Shown: positions 1-10,104 of the stretch, piece by piece
Layout: each line of letters opens with the position of its first letter
How positions within the stretch are numbered: position 1 is the first letter of the stretch
DNA from: Bryum argenteum
Lineage: Eukaryota > Streptophyta > Bryopsida > Bryales > Bryaceae
Assembly: GCA_037043015.1 (NCBI GenBank)
Contig: CM073323.1
Coordinates: 26,006,758 to 26,070,757, forward strand
Reading direction: 5' to 3'
Length of the DNA: 64,000 nucleotides
The notes under the pieces: model-generated
What the model saw: the letters and a program-made list of their open reading frames with translations, nothing else
What the model was told of the DNA's origin: nothing
Database searches by the model: none
Translations under genes and position numbers: made by a program

Positions 1-640
1 ACCAAAAATCCTCTTACGAAGCAACTCCCGAGGCTCGACACATGAAGAAAACGACTCACACTATATCAATTGTCTAATGTTTTCTTCAAGGAGTCCATTA
101 TTGTATGTTATATTGCATGTTCCAAACGGATTATAGATTGTAACATTGTCTCGGAGGTTCTAGGCTTTTTTCCGTGCACTTTAATCATCCATCTTCTCAT
201 TCATAGACTTCGTTCATCCATTACTATATTTCATTTATACAATTTATATAAGAATATGCCTACTTCATTGGAAAGTTCCCAAAAGTGAACCTTGTCATCA
301 TGCTCCCACTCTCCTTGTGAAGTCTGCTTTTGTCAGATTTCCCTCCTTGGAGGTGATTGCCCTGTACATATCAGAAGTTGATAGCAAGTATGACAAGTAT
401 ACAACAAACTTTAAAAAAAAAAAAAAAACCAACAACTTTAAAAAATTAATGTTAAAATAGTTTAGTATAAGGTCTTTAAGAAAACAATAGCAAGCGCCAA
501 TATGACCTCTTGAAGATAATTTGGCTAAATATAGCCAACTTGCTATAGAGGGAGCTTTGAAGTGGCTTGTAAAGCGCCCGCGACGGTACCGTAGTACCCG
601 CCGGGGGAACTTCGAAATACCGTAGATCCACCAAATAGTG
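1..640. other. intergenic, no gene recognised
   Basis: No reading frame here resembles a known protein. An A-rich tract lies near 412-428. A short GC-rich patch near 570-610 comes just before the promoter region of the next gene. Confidence 0.5.
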
Positions 641-668
641 TGGCTAGTCGGTCGTCCTCCTCGAGCTC

Positions 669-680
669 CAAACCCTAAAC
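669..680 (+). promoter_or_regulatory. telo-box-like motif upstream of NIPA gene
   Basis: The motif AAACCCTAAAC lies about 190 bp before the NIPA start codon. Telo-boxes of this form are common in plant promoters and 5' leaders of housekeeping genes. Function here is inferred from motif and position only. Confidence 0.35.
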
Positions 681-861
681 CAGTCGTCCATAGCCATTTG
701 TTCCAAGCAATTGCACACTTGCATACTCTCGTGCACCCGGCGTTCTCTCAGCTCGCTCGCTTTTTTATGGCGCGCTTCTTCTGATTCAAATTTTGCAGGT
801 GAATGCCTTCGCATCACTTTTCGTAAAGGATTCTCCATCGACTCATTTGGCAGGAGCAGCG

Positions 862-3292
862 ATGTGGGAAGCTGTGATCCTGACAGTTGCAGCTTCAGCT
901 GGGAACAATGTCGGCAAAGTGCTCCAGAAAGAAGGCACCAAAGGCCTGCCTCAATTGTGCCTGGATCGCAAGGTAAGTCCGAGGAATCTCTGGCTCCTAC
1001 TGAGGAATCCCTGAAAATTAGAAATTCATCAATCGGTGCAGAATAACGTATTACACTGCAGCTAGTCATGAGCGATTGTTAGAAATCTAGCGATCTACGG
1101 CTACCGTTGATAGTGTTGGTGGAGTGTGGATTCAGGTGATACAGAAGTATGGGAGCAGTCGGACATGGATAATTGGTGTGGCGGTGGATGTGTGCGGGGC
1201 GCTTCTGATGCTCAAGGCAGTTTCTCAGGCACCTGTGAGTGAGTGTCGTTCCTTGCAATTGCAAATATAGTTTTGTTTACTATATTGACGATGTTGTAGT
1301 TAAGTTTCTAGATTGTGGCACTGTTGATTGTTTAGCTATTAATGGATGTATACTCTGTTCTTGTTTGGGCGCAGGTATCTGTAGTGCAGCCAGTGTCAGG
1401 CTGTGGTCTTGCAGTGCTTGCTGTATTCTCCCATTTCTACCTGCATGAAGTGATGCATGGATTGGATTGGGTTGGTGTACTGATGGCCAGTTTGGGAACA
1501 ATAGGTACTGTTGTTGCGTTCTCTAGCTGGTTTGCTGGAAGTGCTACTTTTTTTGCGAATGTAATTGTAGATCGTTAGTGAGGATGCACTTGAACTGGTA
1601 CTATTGGATTACTACTTTCGTCTTTCTCGTTGCCTTTATTACATTCGATCTTGAGTTGATCTCCAGTTTTTGTACCTAAGGCTTGAGCAGAATTTGACTG
1701 ACTGGGCACATTTTCTATTATCGATTGAAGCTCTGACGTGTGGTGTTTGATTTATTAGTGATTGGAGCATTGGGGGAGGAGCACAAGGAAGCAAAGATTT
1801 CGGTGGCTAGATCTTTGCTGTTCGTTGTATGGCTAGCTTTGTTCTTTGTATGTTTCTACAACTCTGTTGCTCATTCTTACTTGTTTCCACTTCATCCAGG
1901 GTGGCTTTAGACAGTTTTGAGCCATTGCAGCCAATGCTCTTCAGATCATAACAGCAAAGCTGCAAAAAAGAATAGTTGTTGCTCATAGAAACTCAGACTA
2001 GTCAGCAGTTACTACGAACTTGGACCTTGCTTCCACTTGTTTCCTATACGACTTAATTGTATACGACCTCTTTTGTCGGGACAGGGAATTGTAGATTGCT
2101 GGGCAAGATCAGGGAAAAGACGGCACGAGAAGCATGATGAAGGAGATCTTCCTTTGGTAATGACTGGTTTTTTTCAGAACTGCTGTCAATGACACATCCA
2201 TTACCGAGATGTCCGACAAACTACGTCTTTGTCGTCTAAAGTAAATCTGGTTATATCACGATAATTATCGAGTTTGCTGTACTGATGCAATAAAGCTGCG
2301 GGGCTTGCAGAGAGATATTGATGTAATGGAGGAACTCGCTGCTGGTCTGGAGGCAGGAGCTTGCTTCGGGTGCGTTATTGTGCTGCCATACTTCGTTGTC
2401 TTCGAGCCATTAACAGCAACCTATTATTCCATCTTTAAAGTGATGAGGATGTTGATGGAGAGTGGACGGGGTTTGGGTTTGCAGGTTGTCGGCAACCGTG
2501 TGTAAGGTTGGTTTCATGCTTGCAGAACGTGGCTTTTCCAAGTGGTTTGTACCGGCTGGCATTGTTGTAGGCATCTTCTGCAGTAGCAGTGGATTCTTCT
2601 GTCAGGTAATTTGCTATCTTCCATTATTCTACTCCTTGTCGACGTTAACATCATAAACTCGCTTTTCTCCTTTTTGTCGGAGGCGGGCATTGTATACTTC
2701 GCAGATTCCGAAGTATATTCCTCACTTAGCAGAATGCTCGTATTTCGAGGTCTGTCTGTACATGGTTCCTTGTTTGAGTTGGGATAGGAGACTGTCTCAT
2801 ATAGCTCAGACATAATTGTGAATGTACATCTGCTGATTACTGAATATTGAACTCATGGCAGACAAGGGGGTTGAAGAACGGAAGGGCAGTGGTGGTTTCC
2901 ACATGTGCAGCGGTTGCGTCGATCATGACCGGTGTTTTGGTTGGTTTATTCGCTTTGGGAGAATCTATACCTGCTTCAACAACCGGTCGATTACTGCTAC
3001 TTTTAGCATGGTAATACATTACCTCATTCATCTGGGTGCCCCATGCTTAACCATGACAGTTTTGAACGATTTTCTGTTGGCCCATGGCAGGACTTTGATT
3101 GTGTTGGGCATAATTGTGATCCTGCTTTCGGAGAAGATAGCTCTCATGCTACCACGATCAGTGCGCCGTGTCTTGAAGCCAAAAGCACCCCCGCAGAAAC
3201 CCCCCTACATACGAACTTCAGTTGCTGCTTCTTCTCGCCGAGACGCAGGAAGTTCAAGTGGACCTGTGCACGTCAAGGTATCCTCATCGTAG
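862..3292 (+). CDS. NIPA-family magnesium transporter (DUF803), 9 exons
   Basis: Predicted multi-pass membrane Mg2+ transporter of the NIPA family, most like Arabidopsis At4g38730 (recalled, not searched). Exons: 862-972, 1136-1234, 1375-1504, 1759-1847, 2085-2156, 2311-2369, 2485-2605, 2862-3010, 3091-3292, giving 343 residues with all junctions in frame. The start [16 protein letters not shown] matches the family N terminus. Family signatures follow: [13 protein letters not shown], then [17 protein letters not shown] at the exon 2/3 junction, [10 protein letters not shown], and [18 protein letters not shown] in exon 8. Hydrophobic segments alternate with short loops, as expected for about nine membrane helices. 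The C-terminal tail is basic and serine-rich. Exons 5 and 6 are the least certain because they cover a variable loop, but they keep frame and the GLEAG motif. No downstream partner gene is evident. Confidence 0.92.
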
Positions 3293-4825
3293 CATGGTCG
3301 CAATTGATCTGGTAGTGTAAAAATTAGTTTCCATTTTTTGGGCAGCTTAGGAAAGTAAGCGGTTCCTGTGAACCAGCTGATCAAGTGTGATCATTGATCG
3401 ATTTTTACCAATCAAAGTGAGTCAGGCTGAGAGAACTTACCCCTGTACCAATAGGTGAAGTTTCAGGGTCAGACTGTTGGTTGTGCTCATGTGCACATGA
3501 GCCTGGATCTGGTGATGTCTTGAGTAGAGAGATGATTTGCCGATTCTTTAGTGATAATAATATTAATGGATTTCTGTATCCTTTGCCGACTGTGTTAGAA
3601 TCCTCAAATGTGTAATTTGCTTCCGCTGGTTGAGTATCATATATGCAGCCAAACGAAAATTTGTTATTCTCGAATGAAAACTTTTCTTTGTTGTTTATAT
3701 CTTTCCTGATCAGGAGTCTCAAATCATAAATTGTTCAATGATATTCTCACAAAGCTGTTGAGCTGAGCTTCTAGAAGCACAATCTTTACAAGTGGAAGAT
3801 CAATCATTATGCGAGTTTGCGACAATGCACGCAATAGTGGACGGTTGAAGTATTTCAGATTTACGATAGTGGAGGTTTCGCTAAGTATGGCCTACATTCT
3901 TACAATCGTCATGCTACCTCGCAGATGTTGTCATAACCTGTCGCCTCTTTCACAACTCTATATTCTGAAATACCGTAGCAGGCTCATGAACGTGGGTGCG
4001 ATACTAGTGATAGTGCTTCTCCCAATCGATCGCTGCAGTCGACGCCCTGACAACCACCACACTCTTGATGATCAGGAACCCATGAGTTGCTAACAACAGT
4101 ATGTGCATTTCATAACTGCACATACCTTTTTTCAGATTCAAAGCTCGTCGCGAGTAGTATTTCTTGGAGACATCGTCGTGTGAAGCTCGTTTCTCCAAAA
4201 CGGCATGAGCGTGGAGTGCATTCGATTACGTTGCTTCTGGAGGAGCAGGGTGGGGCAGTAATCATCGAGCTCCGTTTACAAGCTCCTGACCACATTATCA
4301 ATTAATGAAAACCTCGTCAGTATTGTTTCCATGCAGATACAGACAGACATTAGTGTAACCACTACCTGTTGGTTGCTTGTCTCTGATCCCGGCACATCTC
4401 CTGATACAGATATCACAACCACCCTTAGTTGTATAGACCTGCATCAAGAGTTGCTGAAACTGTATTAATAGACCTCGATCGAGCAGGTGTGCAAGTGATA
4501 CTGCTCACCGGTGAAGCTGATGAGTATGACAATGAGCTTGATCACAGAGCCCGCCATTGTAGTAAAGCGAGTGTGCACTGAGACTAGACTCTGAGCTTTC
4601 TTCTCACCCGCAAAGAAAAAGCTCAGCGAATCCGTGTCGAACATTCGCTACTGGAGGTACCAGTAAATGCTTTTATAATGAGATTGTTCCAATTCCAGAT
4701 AAGATGCTCCGACAGAGATGATCTTGCAAAATGAATGTGAGCCTCGTCAGCTGCAGATTTGATTATGCTCACGAGATGCTCACGATCATGCTCATGGGTC
4801 AATGGGCCACTTAGTGAATCAATAG
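3293..4825. other. 3' flank of NIPA gene and intergenic DNA
   Basis: Contains the presumed 3' UTR of the NIPA gene and then sequence without a recognisable gene. Several 60-100 codon open frames (for example 3809-4093 and 4087-4305) show no domain or splice context that I can support. Confidence 0.4.
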
Positions 4826-5480
4826 AATATGGTCTTAACCCTTAAATGCTCATGTATTCATGATGATGTACAATGTGAAGTCTTAACCCCTAGATTTTCT
4901 TGTGTGTTTTTGGAGCTTGAAACCTCAAAAATGCGATTTTCTACCTCTCTGCACTCCCGAGAGTGTGAAGCAAATTATTTAACTACTTTTAAACTTTCAA
5001 TCGTAAGATCTTATAACCAAGCCTATTTTTAGTTACTAATCTAATACTTCATTGTTGAATGTTTATCATTTGCAAGATCATAGCATCCAAAGTTTGTGCA
5101 AAATTTTTTACTGAAATTTCTAAAAAATTTGAAGCTTGCTCTTATAAAGTTTGGAGATTGCCCTTGTAGAAATGGTACATTTTTTGACTTAAGGCCTTTT
5201 GGAACTTAAATTTATGAACATATTCATATTAAAAAAAATCTAAAAATCTAAAAAATAAAGAGCTTTTTCTGCCCGCCTAGGGTGTAAAAACCAAAATTTG
5301 CATTGAAAACTTTAAAAACTAAAATTTGACTTTCCAATTCGTTGCACACACCTTGTATCATAGGGAACACTTAATAAAAATTTTAATCAAAAATATTATT
5401 TTCACCCAAAAACCTAGGCTGCCCGAAATAGCAAAAAACCATATCAGTCTGCAAGGATAGTTAGGGATGAAAACAACATC
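4826..5480 (+). repeat. dispersed repeat family C, copy 1
   Basis: About 600 bp that can be aligned by eye with 22720-23320. Shared landmarks in the same order include GGAGCTTGAAACCTCAAAA, TTCTACCTCT, CGTAAGATCTT, TTGAATGTTTA, CATCCAAAGTTTG, and CCTTTTGGAACTTAA. The copies differ at many positions and by indels, so they are old. No terminal repeats or coding capacity were seen. Confidence 0.75.
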
Positions 5481-5903
5481 AATGTGAATTCTTTATATAA
5501 TTAAAACAAAAATAGGGGTATAGCTCACCAAGTGTGTATTTATATGCATCAATAAGGGCACCTTTGATGTTGAGCCTTGTTCCAAATTCATGTCATCAAG
5601 CAATAGATTGCTTAAATTTTCGGTTTGGTCTCTAGTTTGGGTCCAAGGGTTCATTTTGAAGCTTTGCCCGATTTTCTATATCTTACATGCACTACTAGAA
5701 TTTGGGGGAGGTTTGTAACGTTTTTTTATGCAAACGTTGCTTAAGTGAAACAACCTTATGGTACTTGCTCAAATAATGTTTTGGTACTTCCTCAGGCAAT
5801 GTTTTCTCATCAAACCATGCAATGTTCTCAACTAATTTCATCCTTGGACCTCATTGTATGGGACTAGTTCGTTGGAAGATACCAATTTGGGGTATCTCTA
5901 AGG

Positions 5904-6691
5904 CACTACACTAAAAATTATATTTAGTGTTGGATGACGAATATTGTAGTGACCTCAATCATGTCACAACACTATTAGTCATTTGATGGACAATTGGTGT
6001 ATCAACCCTTTCTTTGTGTTTCTTAAGCTTCACTTCTTTCTTCACTTCGAAATGCCGAATAAGAGAGTGGATCTTGCTGAGGATACCCTCATCAACAAAG
6101 ATTGAGGGCTTCACTCGCTGACAGGGATTTAATGACTTCGGGGCACCTACAATGTGTCCAGCGGCGGCCAACTTCCGTGATTCTCCGTCCTGCTCTATTA
6201 ATGTCAGTTTTCTGGTCGTTGCTGGTTAGCTTCTCAATTAATAAATTGGTTGAAATGTAAAGCTTAGAACTCTTCTTTCTTTCAAGATTTTCTTTTTTGC
6301 TTTGTTTGAAACGATAAGAAGGGCAATACGCAAAGAGGGCATCCTTCGCTTTGTACATACAAGAGTGGAAGTGGCAAAAGTGCTTCTCAAGAAAATGAGG
6401 TTCGATGTTGAAAGTGTTATCGATGAAGATTTGTGTAGTATTCAATTTTTCACCAAGATCACGAAACTGAGTGAGTTGGAGCATTCAATTGAGGATTCCA
6501 AGCCTAGGATTATTTCAAGTTGAAACACCAAATGTCAACTACTTTTAGCAAAGATTCTCTAGAATTTACTATTATTGACAATTGGTGCTGTAGTTGGCAT
6601 TTAGAATTGCCATAAGTTTATCCTTGTTGACAATTAGTGTTGTTGATTGCATTTAGTGCTGTCAACACTAAATATTATTTTTAGAGTAATG
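5904..6691. mobile_element. non-autonomous DNA transposon with ~29-bp terminal inverted repeats
   Basis: The left end reads CACTACACTAAAAATTATAT, continuing to TTTAGTGTTG at 5932. The right end (6663-6691), reverse-complemented, reads CATTACTCTAAAAATAATAT and continues the same way. The ends match at about 26 of 29 positions. Subterminal copies of GACAATTGGTG-like and TTTAGTGYTG-like motifs occur at both sides (near 5990, 6577 and 6629). The CACTA start and subterminal repeats suggest a CACTA-type element, but I see no clear 3-bp target duplication. An internal open frame of about 130 codons on the minus strand (6092-6484) has no transposase motif that I recognise. Confidence 0.7.
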
Positions 6692-7227
6692 ACCAAGTAA
6701 GAACTAACATAGTGTTCACCCCGAGAGGGGTTAGTAGTCCCACCATTGATACGATGACCTCCAGACATACATACAAAGAATAGATCGAACAAACACTCTA
6801 TTCATGACGGCCTTGGAGTTACACTTTACTTTCCTTTCAAGTCGAGGAATGAGTTCATCCATCATTGACCTCCGTCTTGCTCCGTTGGGCTGCCACCACA
6901 CCACATTCCCTTCACGAATTGCTTTGTTGTCTTCGTCTCCATCATCGCATTCAATCGCACTAAACTGTCATAGCTTACTTCTTCTTACTCCCCGCGCTTC
7001 TGTATCTCCAACCCAATCGCTGCTCGATTCCAACATTCTTTCTCCTCCTCACCATTCGTAAGTGTTCTTTAATTCATCAACTGCAAGTGTTCTTCAATTT
7101 TATCAATCGTAAGTGTTTTGCAATTTGAGTTTAAATGCTCACATTATGGCAGTCTCGCATCCGCAATTCTAGAACATATTTCAACTTCTGAATTGCCAAT
7201 TTGCTTCGCAGCTGCTAATTCATTTTA
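6692..7227 (+). other. upstream region of PNPOx-like gene
   Basis: Pyrimidine-rich sequence with repeated TTCTTT/CTTCTCC stretches just before the start at 7228, consistent with a plant promoter and 5' leader. An 85-codon open frame at 6804-7061 has low-complexity Ser/Leu/His composition and no recognisable domain. Confidence 0.4.
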
Positions 7228-8857
7228 ATGGCAATGGCGACGAGTCCATGGAGGGAGCTTCTGCAACAAGCCATGCAATCTCACAAGCATCTCAAGCACC
7301 ACACGCACCTTCAGCTCGTAAACCCATCGCTCACCCCCACCTCTCTTCCATCCACTCAATCCCCTACTCTCACTTCGCTGACATCGTTGCTGCAATGGCA
7401 GGCTACGGTGCGACCCGATGGACGACCTGCTAACCGAACCCTAGTCTTCAGGTGCCCACCCACCCCTTTTCTCTCTGGAGTTTTTTTTTTTCTTCTTTTT
7501 TCTAGTGACTGATTCGAATTGCATTGTTGGTGTTGCAGAGGCTTTGTGGAAGGTACTGATAAGCTGCAATTTACAACGGACTCCCGAACTCATAAGGCAA
7601 GCATCGAATGTATCACTAGGTTATGATACTCAAATAGGGATCGCAAGCTGGTAGCGAGCTTGCTGCCTCGATTGCTATCACATCGTTTCAAAATTCTGCA
7701 CTGAGAACTGTGTCTTTCTATGTTTGTGCTTCAGATTGACGATATCAAGCATTGCGCATTTGGGGAGGTATGTCGATCTCTGCTGCTGCATGGAATCGTT
7801 TGAGTTCAAGATTTTATTCCTCACTTTTGTTAGTACACTCAATTCAAATAAGTTGGGATCCCAGTGTGGTTCACTTTAGGTATCGAGGAACCGTTGGAAC
7901 GAGGTTTGGAATGTGCACTTATTGGTTGCGAATTGCGCTGGTTTAGATTTATTTTTGTTTAGAAAGTTTGGTACTACCTTTCCTCTTTGAGTATACCAAC
8001 TGGAGGCTTCATTGTAAAGTCTAGAATTGTTTCGTACAGATGTATGACTACTTGAACTGTATCTTGATTGTCTTGTACAGATTTGTTACTATTTCACGGA
8101 TTCCTGGGAGCAGTTTCGCATTCACGGCATCCTGGACTTGATTGGCAATGCCGACTCTGACTCCGCTAGAAAGTCGGTGCGCTTCTTCACCTTTGATCAT
8201 ATCATACGAGACTTTTGCCATTATTGCCTCAACACTGAGGCTAGTACCATCGACTCAATACCTTTATTGGGACAGAACTTTTGGCTGCTTCTCAAGAACT
8301 GTCTATTACGACTTTGTCCACTTTCGACCGGTTTGGATCCATCCGTAATGGACAGTTCTTCTACTACGATGTTGCATTTATAAGCACATTGGTTCCTTGT
8401 TTCCATATGAGAAATCCGTTCTGAAGGCATCAACGGAGCTGAGTGGTTATGGTTGTTGTTGGTGCAGCTGAGGGAGAAGGCATGGTTTGACAGTTCGCCC
8501 AGGTCTCGTGGCGCATTTGCAGCTCCGCACCCTGGACATCCCAAATCCTCTGAAGCTTCCGAACCTCCGAAAGTCGATCCGGAGCAAGGCCCTCTTGACA
8601 CGTTCTGCGTACTCACATTGGAGCCAGAAGAGGTGACCCTTGCAAACCTTAATTCTCTTGTGAATCTTATAAATAAATACGTGCAGGTGTGATAACATTG
8701 AATAGAAAAGTGCAATTTCAGTGAGTGGCCTGAATTGAGTGAGTGGGTGTTGCAGATTGATTACTATCACGCCAAAGACGCTGTTCGCATCCTCTTTAAG
8801 TGTTCCAAGGCAGATAACGGACAGAGAGGCTGGTCTCGACAGGAAGTAAACCCGTGA
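7228..8857 (+). CDS. pyridoxamine 5'-phosphate oxidase-like FMN-binding protein, 6 exons
   Basis: Predicted flavin-binding protein of the plant PNPOx-like family (Arabidopsis At2g46580 type, from memory). The substrate is not certain. Exons: 7228-7451, 7539-7596, 7735-7767, 8081-8176, 8468-8632, 8756-8857, giving 225 residues, all in phase. Landmarks: SPWRELLQQAMQ at the N terminus, PDGRPANRTLVFRGF (FMN-binding strand), TDSRTHKIDDIKHC, CYYFTDSWEQFRIHG, LREKAWFDSSPRSRGAF, and an EVNP C terminus. All of these occur in the same order in the Arabidopsis protein. The N terminus has a longer Ser/Thr/Pro-rich insert (about residues 18-60). Intron 2 begins with GC (AAG|GCAAGC), a known minor donor type, and only this junction keeps the frame. 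The donor after exon 4 (TCG|GTGCGC) was chosen to join KS to LREKAW. Confidence 0.9.
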
Positions 8858-9380
8858 ACTAGCTTACATCCGAAGCTTTAGTTTCAGAAGATGAGATTTG
8901 TGGTGTACATTTATTGTTATAAAAATTCCCTCTTTCTCCTAGCATCACATTGTACAAGTTAATTTTGCCAAAGGGGAGATAACACACCCATAGCGGCAGT
9001 TGTTGCCGAAGAACGTCGAACTGTTCTGAGTAGGAAGTGAGGAAACTCACCGTCATCATCCTCACTATAGTTACTGACTTCTTGTGTGCTATAACAAGCT
9101 GCCCTCGAAACCCGATCCTGCACTTATTCTTGCAACTCTGAGCGCTGATCAAGTACAGTTTCAGAAGCTCATGAAGAAATTTTACGTATCACCATTACAG
9201 GGAACACCATCACAGACACGTTTTTCATGTTCATCTACGGAGATTACCGGCACTCCTTAACACAATGAAAGATACGTCGTAGAGATCCGAGGTATGCGTG
9301 ATCTAAGGTGACTTCGATGGTGTCGGAGTTCCAGTTTGGATTTTAGATTGGTTCCCCGCCTGGTGAGAGGAGGGGGTAGA
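8858..9380. other. intergenic between PNPOx-like gene and U2 snRNA
   Basis: Likely 3' UTR of the PNPOx-like gene, followed by the region 3' of the U2 gene, which lies on the opposite strand. No other coding or RNA feature was recognised. Confidence 0.4.
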
Positions 9381-9572
9381 GGGCTGCGCCGGCCATGGAG
9401 GTAGTGCAAGACCAAGGCGACGCTCGCGGGTCCAGGTAGCAAGCTACCAGACAGACCCGCACCCATGAGAAATTAGATTAATATCATGAGGCTCGATGAG
9501 CCTCGTATCAGATATTAAACTGATAAGAACAGATACTACACTTGATCTTAGCCAAAAGGCCGAGAAAGGTAT
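9381..9572 (-). ncRNA. U2: U2 spliceosomal snRNA
   Basis: Read on the minus strand from 9572, the sequence starts ATACCTTTCTCGGCCTTTTG, the nearly invariant 5' end of plant U2. It continues with the branch-point-recognition segment GTGTAGTATCTG and the TTATCAGTTTAATATCTGAT region. Stem IIa/b is a perfect 7-bp hairpin GAGGCTC-ATC-GAGCCTC. Stem-loop III is clear (GGTAGC-TT-GCTACC), and a 3' stem-loop contains TTGCACTACCTCCATGG. Length is about 192 nt, close to the usual ~196. The Sm-site region reads TAATTTCTCA, less U-rich than typical plant U2. The intact helices favour a functional gene over a pseudogene. The 3' end is placed at the end of the GGCGCAGCCC stem and is approximate. Confidence 0.93.
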
Positions 9573-10104
9573 GCCTCAGTCTCCACATCCCGGCTTTCTT
9601 GTACTCCAGCATCTTCGCGGACTTTTGCCTATCCATATGGGACAATTTGAAATGATGATGATGGTCAGGAAGACTTCTTCGATGCGCAAAAAGGTTGCCC
9701 ACTCTTCAACAATGCGTCACACGTATCTTCATGCGGAAGGAATTTTGCCAAAATCGATCATCAGTTTCTGAGAAAAACGTCGGAACTGACATTGACTTTG
9801 AGTTATTGTGTACTGTAGTTCTGATATCATCTCCATGCTGGAGTGTTGAACTTGCATTGACATCGTATTTAAACGAAGCATTGTGTTGATAACTATTCAT
9901 GTTGACCATATGTAATGTGCAAACTGCTGCAAGATTGGTATTAATCTCCACTTTTGTGCGCCCATCCCGATGTAAACTCAAAGTTATCTTTTAAATCATC
10001 AACTACAATGAATAAACACAGTATCTAAATAGAAACATTTTATTTCGAGGAACGTTATCGAGAAGCTTACAATACAATCCACTCAATGGACGCATATACT
10101 TCGA
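9573..10104. other. intergenic between U2 promoter and lytic transglycosylase 3' end
   Basis: Apart from the U2 promoter, only low-complexity and unassigned sequence is visible. The part near 10020-10104 is probably the 3' UTR of the minus-strand gene that ends at 10105. Confidence 0.4.
9633..9643 (-). promoter_or_regulatory. possible upstream sequence element (USE) of the U2 gene
   Basis: On the minus strand GTCCCATATGG lies about 60-70 bp upstream of the U2 5' end. The plant snRNA USE consensus is RTCCCACATCG, matched here at 9 of 11 positions. A TATA-like GTACAAGA lies between it and the start. Position fits; the match is imperfect. Confidence 0.4.

Noticed and set aside
644-1069. 141-codon minus-strand and 111-codon plus-strand open frames
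   Set aside because: They overlap the promoter and first exon of the NIPA gene in other frames and show no domain.
4455-4520. A stretch translating to LDRAGVQVILLTGEADE, recalling the hinge LTGD motif of P-type ATPases
   Set aside because: The match is short. No phosphorylation motif, GDGxND motif or membrane segments occur nearby, and stops surround it. Probably chance.
5690-5760. CACTACTAGAATTTGGGGG considered as the start of a second CACTA element
   Set aside because: No matching inverted end was found downstream.
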